Part shown: one piece after another, positions 11,068 to 22,585 of the stretch
Layout: each line of letters opens with the position of its first letter
Position numbering within the stretch: the first letter of the stretch is position 1
NCBI GenBank assembly: GCA_963681505.1
Contig: OY811981.1
Span: 2,773,072 to 2,837,071 of the forward strand
Direction of reading: 5' to 3'
Length of the DNA: 64,000 bases
Source: Eunapius fragilis
Taxonomy: Eukaryota; Porifera; Demospongiae; Spongillida; Spongillidae
Made by a program: the position numbers and the translations under genes
The notes under the pieces: generated by a model
What the model was told of the DNA's origin: nothing
Seen by the model: only the letters and a program-made list of their open reading frames with translations
The model's database searches: none

Positions 11068-12602
11068 TCAGGGGTCACTTTTCTCTGCTTGAATTAACAG
11101 TTCTATATATTGAACCGGTGATAGAACTTTTGGTTTTAGTGCCATTTCTTCCAGATTTAGAATGCAAATATAAGCTTGCCTAATGGAATAGAGTACTATG
11201 TCTTCCAAATGATGTAACTCAGTGGTGATCAGTTTGATTATTTCTTCCTTTGCTCCTTTTCCATGTACAGGAACTCCATATCGCTTCTCAAGATCCTCTA
11301 AAGTGTGCTCTTCTTCCACTGTGTAGTGCTCAATCCTTTTTTGGCCATTTTTATGCATTTGCCAAGAACACTTGCCAGGGCAAACCATACAAATAGCTTT
11401 AGTTGGGTTATCTTGTGGTTTCATGGCAGCACATCCGTGTTTGCCTTCATCACGATTAATTTCACAAGGATAATGGCAGGTACGGTTACAAGTAAGGCAG
11501 TTAGTCACGTACTCTCCAGGAGCTAAATCTACTAGTCTTTGTTTATCTACCACTACCTTATAGGCTTTACAGTGATTTATTGAATTTTCTCGCAAAAACC
11601 TTCTCTCTTGCTTCAGGCAGTTAAGTTTTGACATATCTTCCATAATATACTTTTGCAAACCTTCAACACATACTTCCAGATGCTTTCGGTTTTTTAATAC
11701 TTTTTTTGTTAGTGTTAGGCTTTTACTTTCGACTTTTTGAAGTTCAGTAAAAAATGATTCAATATTGCTGACTCCCTTCTTCCAAAATGACTGATCATCA
11801 CAATCGTCATTTAGAAAGGCAGTACATTTTAATGTATATGTTTTATCTGTAGGAATATCCTTTATACATAGAGCATCACACACACTAGGTTTTCCTCCGT
11901 CTGAATGGGTTGCCATGATGAAAATATTGGTTTTTATATCTTTTCCAAATATTGACATTACAGCATCAAATATATATTCTTGGGAAGGGGTAAGTCTGAC
12001 GTCACTAGCTTTGACAGTAAATGCAATTCCATCCAAGTGATCAATTCCATATAGTGCTGGCGTATTAAATAAATGCTGAATTTGATCCATAAGCTTTTTA
12101 TCTCTCTCAAGCCCTTGGGTATCACCAAAACCAGGGGTATCAATTATTGTGAGGTTGAAGGTGATTTTGGATCCCTGGACCAAATGGAATGTATATGCTG
12201 TAATCCACTGAGTTTGGCTTTGTGTTTGATTTTTGCTTTCAGGTATGAGCAGAAATCGAAACGAATCTTCCCATTTAATGCCAAAGATATAATTAACAAT
12301 GGCATTAATTAGTGTGGACTTTCCAGCTCCTGTCTGCCCTAATATCATGAGAACTTTAGTTGGCACTGAAGGGTCTAGACATTTAGGGCCTATCTCAACT
12401 TTCTCAATATTTTTATTTTCATCTCTGAACACCTGAGTACAGGTAACTTTGTACTTTATTAGTTTTGCATCTTGACTTAGTCTTTCATAGTCCCTTGCAA
12501 GTTTACTAGCCAAGGTAGGGGTTGATACTGTAGCTGGTTGTGGTGAGGTGCAAAATCGATAATGGCTATGATTTAGTACTTGTATAACTTTTAACACCAG
12601 AT
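11068..12602 (-). CDS. AIG1/septin-like GTPase exon, gene 2 (C-terminally truncated)
   Basis: I read this as the GTPase exon of a gene whose zinc-ribbon exon is at 22592-23123. The acceptor TTTTTCACAG|AT lies at 12603-12604 and leaves 2 nt before the frame, matching the phase-1 donor of that exon. Without splicing, an ATG at 12630 would open the same frame. It shows the P-loop GQTGAGKST, DTPGFG (G3), a THSDGG G4-like motif, then a helical region and a Cys cluster (NCLTCNRTCHYPC ... CPGKCSWQMH). Compared with gene 1 the chain stops at AEKSDP: the CGA(Arg) of gene 1 is TGA here, and homologous sequence continues downstream. The linker lacks gene 1's 12-residue repeats. It is either a shortened protein or a recent pseudogene; molecular role unknown beyond GTP binding. 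Confidence 0.72.
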
Positions 12603-12659
12603 CTGTGAAAAATTGAATACTTTTTGACATACTTTATTTTCATCAAGAAAAAGCCTCCG

Positions 12660-12681
12660 GGGGGGGGGGGGGGGGGGGGGG
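12660..12681 (+). repeat. long G run
   Basis: Twenty-two consecutive G upstream (minus-strand sense) of the gene 2 GTPase exon. Confidence 0.9.
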
Positions 12682-13559
12682 TAAACTTTAGTTGAAATGT
12701 TTTGGAGAGGGCAATTTAATGATGTACACTAAATAGTCAGGGGGGGAGGGGGTGGAGAGGGCAACAATATGGCAAGGAGGAGCACAATGCCCCCCCCCCC
12801 CTTGATGAAACTCTGACTACTAGCTACTAGCTACATAAGAAAGCATGCCATTTGATTGCTGAAAATGATGGTGCGCTCAGGATGACTATATAGATCAATA
12901 TGACTACAAACTCTCTCGCGCATTGCTTGCAGCACAATAAATTGATTTCAATATGTAACTTCTGTTGTCCTGCTTTTGTGGAGGGGACAACTAATGTTAA
13001 CAACCTCCATGTTAAAAAACCCGGAAAATGTTGTCTAGTGCCCTGAAAAGTATCCTGGCCATTATGCATCTTCGAAAAACATTACCTACCCAATGCATTC
13101 TTATACAATGAGCATTAAGCACTATTTGCTTTAGTGGACATTAGTTTTTTTTTTTTCCCAGATGTGCTACTTCCCAAACTGAAATCAATTAGTCACATAC
13201 ATCTAGTGAAAAACAGCTACAAGTGAGCCAACCTGAGAGCTAATACTTGTTGTGGCTCCTTATTACTACCAAAATAAAAAGCACAACATATTCAAAACTA
13301 GTCTCAATGGCCTAGGGAAAAATTCACAAAAACGTTTAGACCGATGAAGTTCGAACCATGTCGTTTTGAATGCACACTGGTTATTATTAAAGGACAGACT
13401 ATCCAGTTGAAATTTTGACAAAATACAGTATTCAATTATCACGAATCAGGTGTTAAGAGTAATGTTGGTGCATATACAACAACACAGTACAATGTTATAA
13501 TACACCATGCATAACTTAACTAACTATATACCCTGGCTTCTGCTAGCACTACTATGTGT
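12682..13559. other. non-coding spacer
   Basis: No recognisable gene or repeat family. G/C-rich runs occur at 12740-12800. Confidence 0.5.
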
Positions 13560-13590
13560 GCGCTGAATCATAGTTCCACAAGGATGGCTG

Positions 13591-14139
13591 CTATCCACGC
13601 CATAGAAGCTGTAACCCCTTACCTAGTAGTTGATGAAGCAGTTGCAGGATTGCAGCACAATATGGGATGAAGCGGTGGTAAAAGTTAATCATCATGAAGT
13701 TTACGACGTGACGAAGGACATGGAAATTCCCGGACTGCGTGACCCGTTCCTCTAAGGGCTGGATGCCATCCTTATTCACCTTATGTCCTACGAATTCCAA
13801 TTCGCTGGCACCAAACACGCACTTAGCTGGGTTGATGATCACCCCATGATCGTGAAAGCATTGCAGAACCTGATGTAGGTGATCCTCATGTTTATCTGCT
13901 GACTTGCTGGCAACGAGGACATCATCCACGTAAGTGTAGGCAAATGGTAAACCCATAGTTTCATAATGAAATGTCTGAGCAGCATTTCACAAGCCAAATG
14001 GCATATGTACAAATTCGAATAGCCTGAATGGTGTGATTTCTGCCTTCTTGGGATTATCAGCTGGCTCCACTGGGTTCTGATTATAAGTTCGGACAAGATC
14101 CAACTTAGAAATAATTGTAGCTCCAAATAGCATGATTGT
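13591..14139 (-). pseudogene. pol: gypsy B pol: RT palm and thumb
   Basis: On the minus strand the reading starts around LDLVRTYNQNP, passes FEFVHMPFGL and then gives TYVDDVLVAS, the YxDD catalytic box, followed by ELEFVGHKV (the usual FLGH region). Frame changes occur near 13956 and 13740. It continues directly from the RT N-terminal part at 17425-17800 once the hAT insertion is removed. Confidence 0.85.
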
Positions 14140-14144
14140 AAAGT

Positions 14145-17100
14145 CAGGGGCGGATACAGGAATTTGGAAGGGGGGGGTCTAATAATTATATTCACAAGGG
14201 GGCAGAGCCCCAGAAACCAACGCCTTTTTATTATATCAAGCTCAAAATTCTTCACAAACATGTGCAACAAATATAGTTCCTTACTACATGCACACAACAC
14301 TCATTATGAGACCATACATGCATGATCCCACAATACAATCATATCACAACCAGTTACATGTAATTTTCATCACAATGCACATTATTTACATTTACTTAGA
14401 AGACAGAAATACATGTTACAGTTTAATGCATACAAATTCCAATATGAATTGTTAACAGAAAACTAACATTCAGCAAAGACAAGTTCACAGTCAGGTATAC
14501 TGTTATACATGTATGCACTAATCAGCAAAAGGATTCGTCAATAGCATTCTTCGAGGGTGGCGATGTGAAAACTCTTCCACTACCTCTTCGGGGTCGATAT
14601 TGATTTCCCTGTGGCACTTGAGGAGAGCTAGACTATTTAATCTGTCTTCCTTCATAGTGCTTCGTAATGCAGTTTTAAGCTGTCTTAGAAGGCTGATGGA
14701 TCTCTCACACTCACAACTTGTCACAGGTAGTGTAGTTATGATGAAAAGGAGAGCATGAATGTTGGGAAAGAAATCCTTATCAGTATGCTTTAGAACCTTC
14801 TCTGGAGTGTCCAACTCATGTGCTTTTTCAGCTGATGGCATGGTGGTCCATTTAATCTTCCACATATCTATTTCAGTGGCAAAGCCTCTGGAGAATGGAA
14901 GATCATCACCGTAAAGCTTCAGAAGGTTTGAAAAATCTGGTTGCCATTCAGAGACGAAATTTAACATTTCAGATGGCATAAGCTGAATGCATTCAACAAT
15001 AATACTGGTTGTTTCTTTATCAAATCTCATATCGAGTTCTGTGATGAGGTGGTCCAACATAGGGATGGTTATGATTCGTTTGTAGTGTTCACTTATATTA
15101 TCTGCTGGGGGATTGGCACGATGCAGTTGAATACATGATTTTCGAGGGCATGACTCTGTTACCCCAACACTTTCAGCCAATGCAATGGCCTCACTGTATA
15201 TTCTTGCATGCCATATGTCAACTTTACATCGAGCTTCTTTAATAGTTGACTTGACACCCTCTACATCATTGTGTGCACGAACTACATCAACATATCGTCC
15301 TTGAAGCTTTACACTAAGACCTTTTGTGTAAGATAAGTAAAACTAAAGCAACAACAAAAGGAAACTGAGAAATGGCATGCAAGAAAGAATTTGCATCCGA
15401 CTTTGACTCTCTGTTCCATTCTGAAGCATGACTTGATGCTATATCTTCCATGCAACATACAATTGGCATGAATAGTTCTCGAAAGACCTCAAATGCCTCA
15501 TGCCGTTCGACCCAACGTGTTTTGCACAGCTGCTTCATCTTCGACCTTTTTTCTTCAGGAAGCAATTCTTCTATCCATTTTTCTAATGCAAGCTGCCTTT
15601 TAGGTGAATTACAGAAGAACCGTGAAATGGAATCTGCAGTCTGCATCATACTGTTGATCTCTTGAACACTACAACATTTCACTACACAGAGGTTCAAACA
15701 ATGAGATGCACAATGTGTGTATAAAGCTTTTGGGTATTTTGAAACGATCCGAGCTGCTACTCCCTTAGATATTCCAGACATTGCTCCAGCACCATCATAG
15801 GCCTGTCCACGAAGTAAGTGTGGCTGTAGTTGCCAGACAGCCAAGTTAGAGATGATGTTATCTGAAAGTGCTTCACCTGTAACACCTGACACGCACTCAT
15901 GAAAAGCAATGAACTTTTCCTGTGGCACACCTTCTTCAACATACCGTATGCAGATTGACAGCTGCTCATCATTAGCTATATCAGTAGCTTCATCTGCAAT
16001 AATGGAAAAGTATTTAGCCTGCCGGACTTTAACAAGGATTTTGTTTCTAATTATGTCCCCACAAATCACAATAAGTTCATTTTGAACAGTTTTGCTGGTG
16101 TAGAGTGCATTAGAAGCACTATTTTTCATGTGTCCCTCTAACACTTTATCTCCAGCCTGAATACGAAAATTAAGAAGTGCCAGAAAATTACCATGGTTAC
16201 CATTTGGATCATCCTGAACATCATAGCAATCATCTCGATGACCTCTAAATGCAATACCCTGACGCCCACAGAAAATGACGGTTTCAACAATTGATCTGAT
16301 TTTTAAACGATTTTCTTTAACACGTTGTGCCCTTTCTGCATTTATTCGGTTGTCAATTCTTAGGGCTTCACATTCCATTACCGAAATGAATGAAGCAGCT
16401 TCTGTTGCAGCACATTGGTGATATCTTTTTCCTTTCAGGTTTTGATTAATAAAGTGTTCACTGAGCTTCTCACTTGCCTTTTTAAAATTTGTGAATGGGC
16501 TCACAACAAGGACCCCTAACTCGTTCACTGAACACTCACACTTCCCAAACAGCACACAGAACTTGCAATAACCCCCATCATCAGATTCTGAGTACACTAA
16601 ACCATTATATTTACTAAGCCATGAGTGCTGAAAGCTTCTCGTCTGCCCATTTATACTACGGCATGGAAATTTGTAGGTTGCAGCTGGTATGAAGTGCTTC
16701 TTTAGAAGGACATACATTTCATTATCAGTCAGGCTACGTTCTGACTTCAATTTAACCACCTTTCCAAAATCTCCTGTCAAAATAACAGGGTCTACATCAT
16801 TGTTTCCACGTATAGTTGGCGTTTTAATGAGTGCAATACCCGCGCTGTTTTCAGGTAAAGAAATTTGCTCGGTTTCTTGAATCTCTATAACAGCGTGTGG
16901 CTCGATTGCCTGCGTATGCTCGACCATATGGTTGACCACAGCTGCTGGCAATGCGGTAGCGCTAACTGTTACAGCCATCGTTAGTGGTGTATCTGAGGTT
17001 TCGCTTGAAGAGCCACTAGCCTGATCTACATCGGCACCCGGGGCCGGGCCCTCTGTGGGGGTCGTGGCCGTGCCCGTAGAGACTCTACGTACACGACACA

Positions 17101-17417
17101 AGTATAGCGTAAATAGTTACATGCATGTATGATTAACAGGTTATAGAAGCAAGCATGGTGCAGAGAGATACTTACCGATCCAAACTAAAATAATCAGTTA
17201 AATTGCCTTCTTTTTTCCTCGCTTTACGCTTTTCGCCACCTTGCAACGGAATCGTGCTCTTCGAACGCTTCATAATATTGGAACGTGTGTCAATTAATTG
17301 CTTTTAAAATTAATTTACATTGCTTTAATTATTCATACTTTGTTAATTATTCATAGTTCAATCGGAGCGAGGGGGGGGTCTTTAGACCCCCTAGACCCCC
17401 CCCTGGATCCGCCACTG
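14145..17417 (-). mobile_element. hAT5/ZMYM-type DNA transposon, near full length
   Basis: Ends are CAGGGGCGGATACAGG on the left and, read inward from the right, CAGTGGCGGATCCAGG: 14 of 16 match. AAAGT flanks both sides (14140-14144, 17418-17422), a 5-bp target duplication as described for the hAT5 group. It encodes a two-exon transposase on the minus strand. It interrupts the RT gene of gypsy B exactly, so gypsy B is older. Only one frameshift is evident in the transposase, suggesting relatively recent activity. Confidence 0.9.
14518..17273 (-). CDS. hAT5-type transposase (TTF zinc finger, DUF4371, hAT dimerisation), one frameshift
   Basis: Exon 1 is 17273-17176 (ATG, MKRSKSTIPLQ..., donor GTAAGT, phase 2). 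Exon 2 starts at 17084 after TACGTAG and restores the frame (R-VSTGTATTP). A TTF-type zinc finger is visible (HSWLSKYNGLVYSE ... GGYCKFCVLFGKC). The RNase H-like core has FSIIADEATDIANDEQ, GQAYDGAGAMSG and HCASHCLNLC. The C-terminal hAT dimerisation domain has LLFIITTLPVTSCECERSIS and SLLRQLKTALRSTM. A small indel near 15340 shifts the frame (one frame ends LHKRS; the other continues SYTKGLSVKLQGRY to the stop at 14518). Homologous to ZMYM1 / 52-kDa repressor-of-PKR-inhibitor-like proteins. Role: cut-and-paste transposition. The upstream TTG start of exon 2's open frame is discarded in favour of the spliced model. Confidence 0.85.
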
Positions 17418-17424
17418 AAAGTCC

Positions 17425-17805
17425 TGGATGTGTGATATAGGGCAACAATCAGGGACTGCGGCATTATTCAATGCCCGCAGGACACCACATTCCAGGTGTT
17501 TTCTTTGGAACCATGTGCAGCGGAGAAGACCAAGCACTTGATGAGAGTTGTATAATCCCTAACTGGAGCATGTGATCAAATTCATTGCGTGCTATGAGCA
17601 ATAGCTCTGGAGCTAGACAATGAGCTTGGGCATGAACTGGTGGACCATTAGTAGTGATGTGATGTGTCACATTGTGCTTCAACAGTCGATCCACATTCAG
17701 TGGTCGTATTACCAATGGGAAATCTTGCAGTATGGCCTCATGACGATTAACAAGGAGTGGAGGATACTGTGAGACACAATGATAAAGCTTACAATGCAAA
17801 TCCAA
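17425..17805 (-). pseudogene. pol: gypsy B pol: RT N-terminus
   Basis: The minus-strand frame contains HHITTNGPPVHAQAHCLAPE, FDHMLQLGIIQLSSSAWSSP and LHMVPKKTPG, the standard opening of gypsy RT. Its first part crosses the 54-bp duplication at 17757-17880, which has disrupted the upstream join to protease. Confidence 0.88.
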
Positions 17806-17880
17806 GAATCAGCATTTGTGTAGGGAGACACAATGATAAAGCTTACAATGCAAATCCAAGAATCAGTGTTTGTGTAGGGG
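17757..17880 (+). repeat. 54-bp tandem duplication
   Basis: Two near-identical copies of a block containing ACACAATGATAAAGCTTACA, lying between the protease and RT of gypsy B. Confidence 0.9.
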
Positions 17881-17999
17881 TGTGCAAAAGCCTCTGCCGT
17901 GTGAATCCACCAAAAGATTATAATGATGTAAGAAGTCTACACCAATGTTAGGACACTTCACATCTGCAACAATAAATACCCATTGAAACTTCTGGTGAG

Positions 18000-18277
18000 G
18001 TCACATCTCCAAGGTGAGGAACGAGTACCAAAGTTGTGTATCAAAGAGTCATTGGCAGCGCGTAACACTACACCACTCCGCTGCTTTGCACAATCAATTG
18101 GTAATGGGGGAATGACACTAATTTCTGCTCCCGTGTGTATTTAAAAACACACACCTGTGGTACAGCAGTAACAAAAAATAGGTGACTAAAAGAAGAAACT
18201 GTGCCGCCATCAGTGCCCGGCCCTGCAGTTTCCCGCCCAAGAGCAAAGAGGTCTTCATTTCTGAGCAGCATTGCCAA
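18000..18277 (-). pseudogene. gypsy B protease remnant
   Basis: On the minus strand about 18138-18075 read TGAEISVIPPLPIDCAKQRS, the aspartic protease D-T/S-G box and following strand, with SGVVLRAAND afterwards. The catalytic Asp codon itself is altered by the nearby frameshift. Upstream residues GTDGGTVSSFSHLFFVT are in a different frame. Confidence 0.7.
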
Positions 18278-18930
18278 AACAGAAATGGTAAAGGCAGAGC
18301 TGTGGCTCAGAATCTTCTGTCTCTGCTGCCTCCTTCCACTTGCCAGAAGTATTGTTCCTAGGAGATGAGGTAGTGAAAGTTTGAAAGAGCCTCTTGAGAT
18401 CGGCCATGTCAGCTCTCAGGCGATTGATTTCACAGTTCCGAGTCTCACCGACTGATGCCACTGTGGACACAATTGTAGATGCAGAACCTGCTTCTGTCAT
18501 GCGGTCCACTCGCTCGGCTGATTGTTCTAAAGAGAAGATATGCCTATATTGACAGGGAGATGCTAAAGGAATAATTCATGAACAATGGGCCATCCGCATC
18601 TTCAGCCGCTTCATCCTGTAACTGCCGCATCTTCCTCAAGAGACATGTAGGAATAAGTTCCCCAAAGTCGTGGGTACCCAATAACATCTGAAGACAGCAA
18701 AGCTCCAACTGTGATGTTTGTTTTATCAACTGTTTGTGCAGTTCATCATATGGGTGCAATGAAGAAGGAGAAAGAATTAAGTCTCGCACCTCTGAGGCAC
18801 TTTCCGGTGAGAGAGACAAGATCACATGATCGAACTTTGTCCCCTCAGCAGAAATAATGCAAAGTTGAAACTGCGCTTGGACCTGCGCAAACCACAGCTG
18901 TGAGTATGAAGGCCAAAATGGTGGCAAGTT
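18255..18930 (-). pseudogene. gag: gypsy B gag remnant
   Basis: The N-terminal part (18927-18544) reads PPFWPSYSQLWFAQVQAQF, FDHVILSLSPESASEVRDLI and PTCLLRKMRQLQDEA, typical of invertebrate gypsy Gag. A frameshift near 18540 leads to 18509-18255 (MDRMTEAG..., INRLRADMADLKRL). No intact CCHC knuckle survives. Confidence 0.82.
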
Positions 18931-19090
18931 TCAACGCGACGGTCGAAATGCGGTCTGGAGAAGGCAAACTGTCTTGTTCGAGAGACATCATGCGTCAGGG
19001 TCACCAATGTGTAATAATCTCCTCAATCTCACGTGACACATTATTACGCCACACAAATCAAATTATCAAAGTACCGCTACATATCTTAGC

Positions 19091-19303
19091 TTATATGAGA
19101 AAGTTGGTGGCATATAGAATTGGATGGCAGTAGTGGTGTAAAAAGGAAGGAAACAAGGGTTATATAATAAGGGAAAATATAATTGTCTATTTTTCGCACA
19201 CAATGTCCAACAAATGTGTGAAATATAGGACTAACCCTTGTTTCCTTTCTTTTTACACCACTATTGCCTTCAAATTGTATAAGCCACCAGAGAATGTTTT
19301 TAT
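19091..19303. mobile_element. MITE family 1, copy 4
   Basis: Arms ATGAGAAAGTTGGTGGCATA and, mirrored, ATAAGCCACCAGAGAATG, with GGTGTAAAAAGGAAGGAAAC inside. It lies just outside the surviving end of gypsy B. Confidence 0.82.
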
Positions 19304-19392
19304 TACTTTGTTTCATGAGGTTTTCTTTCTTCATGAGGTGAGAGATAGTAACTAGACTATTACCATTAGTGGTGTTATTCATCATTCTCACA

Positions 19393-19414
19393 CTCTCCCC
19401 CCCCCCCCCCCCCC
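19393..19414 (-). repeat. long C run
   Basis: About 20 consecutive C. Confidence 0.85.
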
Positions 19415-19569
19415 TGCAATATCCAGCCGGCTGCATATTTGGAAAAAAACGATTTGTATTACTAGCTTTTATGAACACCCGTATTCATAGTCTGTGCATG
19501 GTGTTCAATTAGACTGGAACACTTATATAATTCCAGCAGACCCCTCTTCCCAGGGTGTGTATCAAGATC

Positions 19570-20135
19570 CTCAAATGGTGTCTACTTGTGGAGGTGGAAG
19601 TGGGGGTTGCATCTACTGGTGGAGCAGGAGGGCTTTAGTGTATGGAGGCAGGGGGGGGGGGGCAGGGGTTTACTTAGATGGGGACACATATTTTAGGCGG
19701 GCAATTAATTGCATCATTCCAAGAATGTGGTCTATGTGAAACGTCACATGTTGACACAAAAACCACAAAAACACACGCAATTACGTGTAAAAATATGATC
19801 TTATCAATTAATGACGTCTGACAGTATTCAAATTCATTGACAAAACGTCACAAAACGATGAATTTCCACTTATGTACCTGTCTACGGAAACCCATGGGGG
19901 GGCATATACTAATGGAGCAGGAGGGCTTTAATGTATGGAGGCGGCGGGGGGGGGGGGGGCATATACTAGTGGAGCAGGAGGGCTTTAATGTATGGAGGCG
20001 GCGGGGGGGGGGGGGGGCATATACTAGTGGAGCAGGAGGGCTTTAATGTATGGAGGCGGCGGGGGGGGGGGCATATACTAGTGGAGCAGGAGGGCTTCAA
20101 TGTATGGAGGCGGCGGGGGGGTGGGGGGGGCATCT
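19570..20135 (+). repeat. ~60-bp tandem repeat with G runs
   Basis: Units contain CATATACTAGTGGAGCAGGA, GGGCTTTAATGTATGGAGGC and a run of 9-15 G. About five units lie at 19895-20135, with a degenerate one at 19600-19670. Open frames across it are repeat artefacts. Confidence 0.9.
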
Positions 20136-21090
20136 ACTGGATGGAATGGAAGAGGGGTGTCCCAACATGGAAGTGTGGTATCTACGGAAGAAGGGATGCC
20201 CTGATGTGAAGGAACAAGGGGCATCCATGGTGGCCTTGGAATGGTGGAGATGGAAGGCCTGATGCCAAGGAGCTGGTGGCAAAACCGTTCTTTTTGTGTT
20301 ATCGTTTGATAGTGACAAAGAGGGAAATGATCCAATTCACTGCCATCCCCCCCAAATGCAAGTCACGTGTTTTTTAATGACATTCATTATACAACATTAA
20401 TTCTATACGGAACCTGTTTCCACAAGTTCCCCGTTCCGATTGTCGTTACTGTCAAAACAATTGGATTTTCACCTTGTTCTTTTGTTGATAAAATGCATAT
20501 AAATAACATAAGGTACTGTTTGGTATTTAATGGAAATCTAGCAAGTGCCCATGGAGGTGGCATACTGCCTCAATAGGCCCAATCAACTGCCCCTTCCGTC
20601 GGCTTTATGTGAGGAAGAGGACCACACATGAGTGAGAGCCAAAAACCAGGCACACACGGAGTGATGTCACCAACAACTGTAGCTTATTGGATACAAACAA
20701 ATTACGGACAAAATGCCAGTGATATTGTTGACAATATTGCCAAGTGTGTACTGGGCCTTACCGCCCTGCTTAACACATGCACTCAGGCCAGACTCAGACC
20801 TGCCCATGGCGCACTGGGGCATGCATATAAGCTCATCACACACAGGGTTTATGATAAGTTTGAAAATGTACCCTGACAAAATGTCCTGACAATGTCCTAA
20901 TTGGTCGGACATGCATCCAATTTGAACGGACACAACTATTTCATTACAGTTATACACCATGTACTGTTTGCGAAGGCATGTGTGTGAGTGTCGCAGTCAA
21001 TGTCAGCCCTATAATATAGTTAATCCCAATCATTTAGTAAGAATAAGCCCCTGGCCCACTTATAGTGCACTAGCTTAAAGTAGGTATACA
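20136..21090. other. non-coding spacer
   Basis: Unassigned. A frame pair at 20628-20960 overlaps on opposite strands without recognisable content. Confidence 0.4.
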
Positions 21091-21095
21091 TGTAT

Positions 21096-21296
21096 CAGGG
21101 ATTTACCGCCAAGTTTGCAACAGGGGGTGGGTTTTGGAATATATAAAAATATAGGGGGGTGAAAGTCTTCCCTCTGCACTGTTACATGGTATGCCATGGA
21201 GTTTTAGCATGTAAACCAGGGGGTGGGTTAGTCAAATTAGTGGCAAACCAGGGGGTGGGTAGGGGGTGGATAGGGGGTGGGAGTGGTAAATCCCTG
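21096..21296. mobile_element. short non-autonomous hAT-like element, 5-bp TSD
   Basis: Left end CAGGGATTTACCGCCA, right end mirrored as CAGGGATTTACCACTC. TGTAT flanks both sides (21091-21095, 21297-21301). The interior is G-rich, with repeated CAGGGGGTGGGT. The 5-bp duplication and CAGGG terminus match the hAT5 element at 14145, but the terminal sequence is a different subfamily. Confidence 0.78.
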
Positions 21297-21301
21297 TGTA
21301 T

Positions 21302-21880
21302 AGACAAATGCTTCTACACCCAATCAGATACTAAACTAACCCCAAATACTACATAATCACAGTGTGGTAATTTTATCACACATCATGTTTCATCCCCTCT
21401 TTCTAACTGGTATGAACATGACCACAAGTTTCTTTGATTGTGGTGGGATAATCCTTAGCCTATTCAATCCTGTCAATGTATTGCATGCGCAACGCATTCC
21501 TCAGGACATTATATCCAGTCATATGTACTTTTAAACAGACAAATGGCAATATTGATCTGACATTGTCAGATGACCAGCCATTATCATAAACCCTGCACAT
21601 ACCCTCTCAGATCTACCCGTGGAGGGGCTTATCTCCTAGTAATCATTATCACCCTTCCACACACTCCCCATAGTTGTCTGCCACACTTGTATTTGACTGT
21701 TTCTCACACTTTTGTGTATTTGACTCCCTCACATCACCGCCTGTATGAACTTGTACTCTATTCTGTTGTGTGCTCTCTCATTATTGTATCGTGTGTGCCA
21801 TTTGCATTTTTTTTTTAAGTAGGCAGTCCCCTGAGGGGCCACTGCTCAACACATGGCTACCCTAACCCTCAGGTCACATA
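21302..21880. other. non-coding spacer
   Basis: No feature recognised. Confidence 0.4.
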
Positions 21881-21881
21881 G

Positions 21882-22050
21882 CTAAAGGCTGACATACACA
21901 GGTCGACTTCCTGCCGATTTATCGCCTGCAACTCAAATGAATACGGGTGAAAACTCAGTAAACTAAAGTTTTACAGAGTTTTTACGCATATTCATTTGAG
22001 TTGCAGGTGATAAATCGACAGGCAGTCGACCCGTGTATGTCGGCCTTTAG
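21882..22050. mobile_element. short TIR element with TA ends
   Basis: Ends TA|AAGGCTGACATACACAGGTC and, mirrored, TA|AAGGCCGACATACACGGGTC, followed by a further matching arm (GATTTATCGCCTGCAACTCA). About 60-bp arms with a ~45-bp centre. Consistent with a mariner-type MITE. Confidence 0.72.
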
Positions 22051-22585
22051 GCAACAACCTCTGCCGGTCTCTAGGGTACAATGGCCCGCACCCCATTCGT
22101 CCCACAATGGTTTAGGCAGCCTAGAGGATGGTGGTCTGCGCCCTACCTTAGGTCATGCATACAGCCTGCACACCCCATTCACCCTACCATGCCTACATCT
22201 GCTAGCCTAGGGTATGGCGGTCAACTCTTGCCTCCCTTAGCTACCTACAGCCATTTGGGGGTGTGGTCTCACGGGGTGCTCTGTCTGACCCCCTTTTACG
22301 GCATGCAGTCTACGGGTGCATGTATAGACTGAGCTAGCTGCTAGTGCACTTGCTAAGTAAGGAATTAATAAAACTCATTCACTTATTACATTATTTACTG
22401 TAAGTACTTGACATGTATTACGCTAGCATAAAAATGAATAAAATATTAAAACATCATTTTAAATACCTCCATTTGGCGACTCCCATGGTAACTGGAAGTG
22501 GCTAACCCCTTTGCAACGTTTTTAAAATTTGGTCGTTAGTTATCATTTGTCTATTTGGCGAGCACAAGGGCGAAATATAATTGTG
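22051..22585. other. unassigned sequence within putative gene 2 intron
   Basis: Repetitive C/T-rich text with CTAGGGTA(C/T)GGC(C/G)G-like motifs at 22073-22215. No exon recognised. Confidence 0.35.

Larger units (their letters stand above)
13560..19014 (-). mobile_element. Ty3/gypsy retrotransposon B, decayed, interrupted by hAT5
   Basis: On the minus strand the order is: 5' LTR end (TTATTACA at about 19010), primer-binding-like TGGTGACCCTGACGC just inside, gag (18930-18255), protease remnant (about 18138-18000), RT N-terminus (about 17800-17425), the inserted hAT element (17417-14145), RT middle and palm (14139-13591), then loss of homology near 13560. RNase H, integrase and the 3' LTR are absent. 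Several frameshifts and a 54-bp tandem duplication at 17757-17880 confirm decay. The sequence style (LAPERL-like, YVDDVLVAS) differs from elements A and C, so it is a separate gypsy lineage. Confidence 0.85.

Noticed and set aside
15314-17101. Transposase start at the TTG near 17101
   Set aside because: A spliced ATG exon (17273-17176) with GTAAGT and a matching acceptor at 17085 gives a conventional start and a consistent phase.
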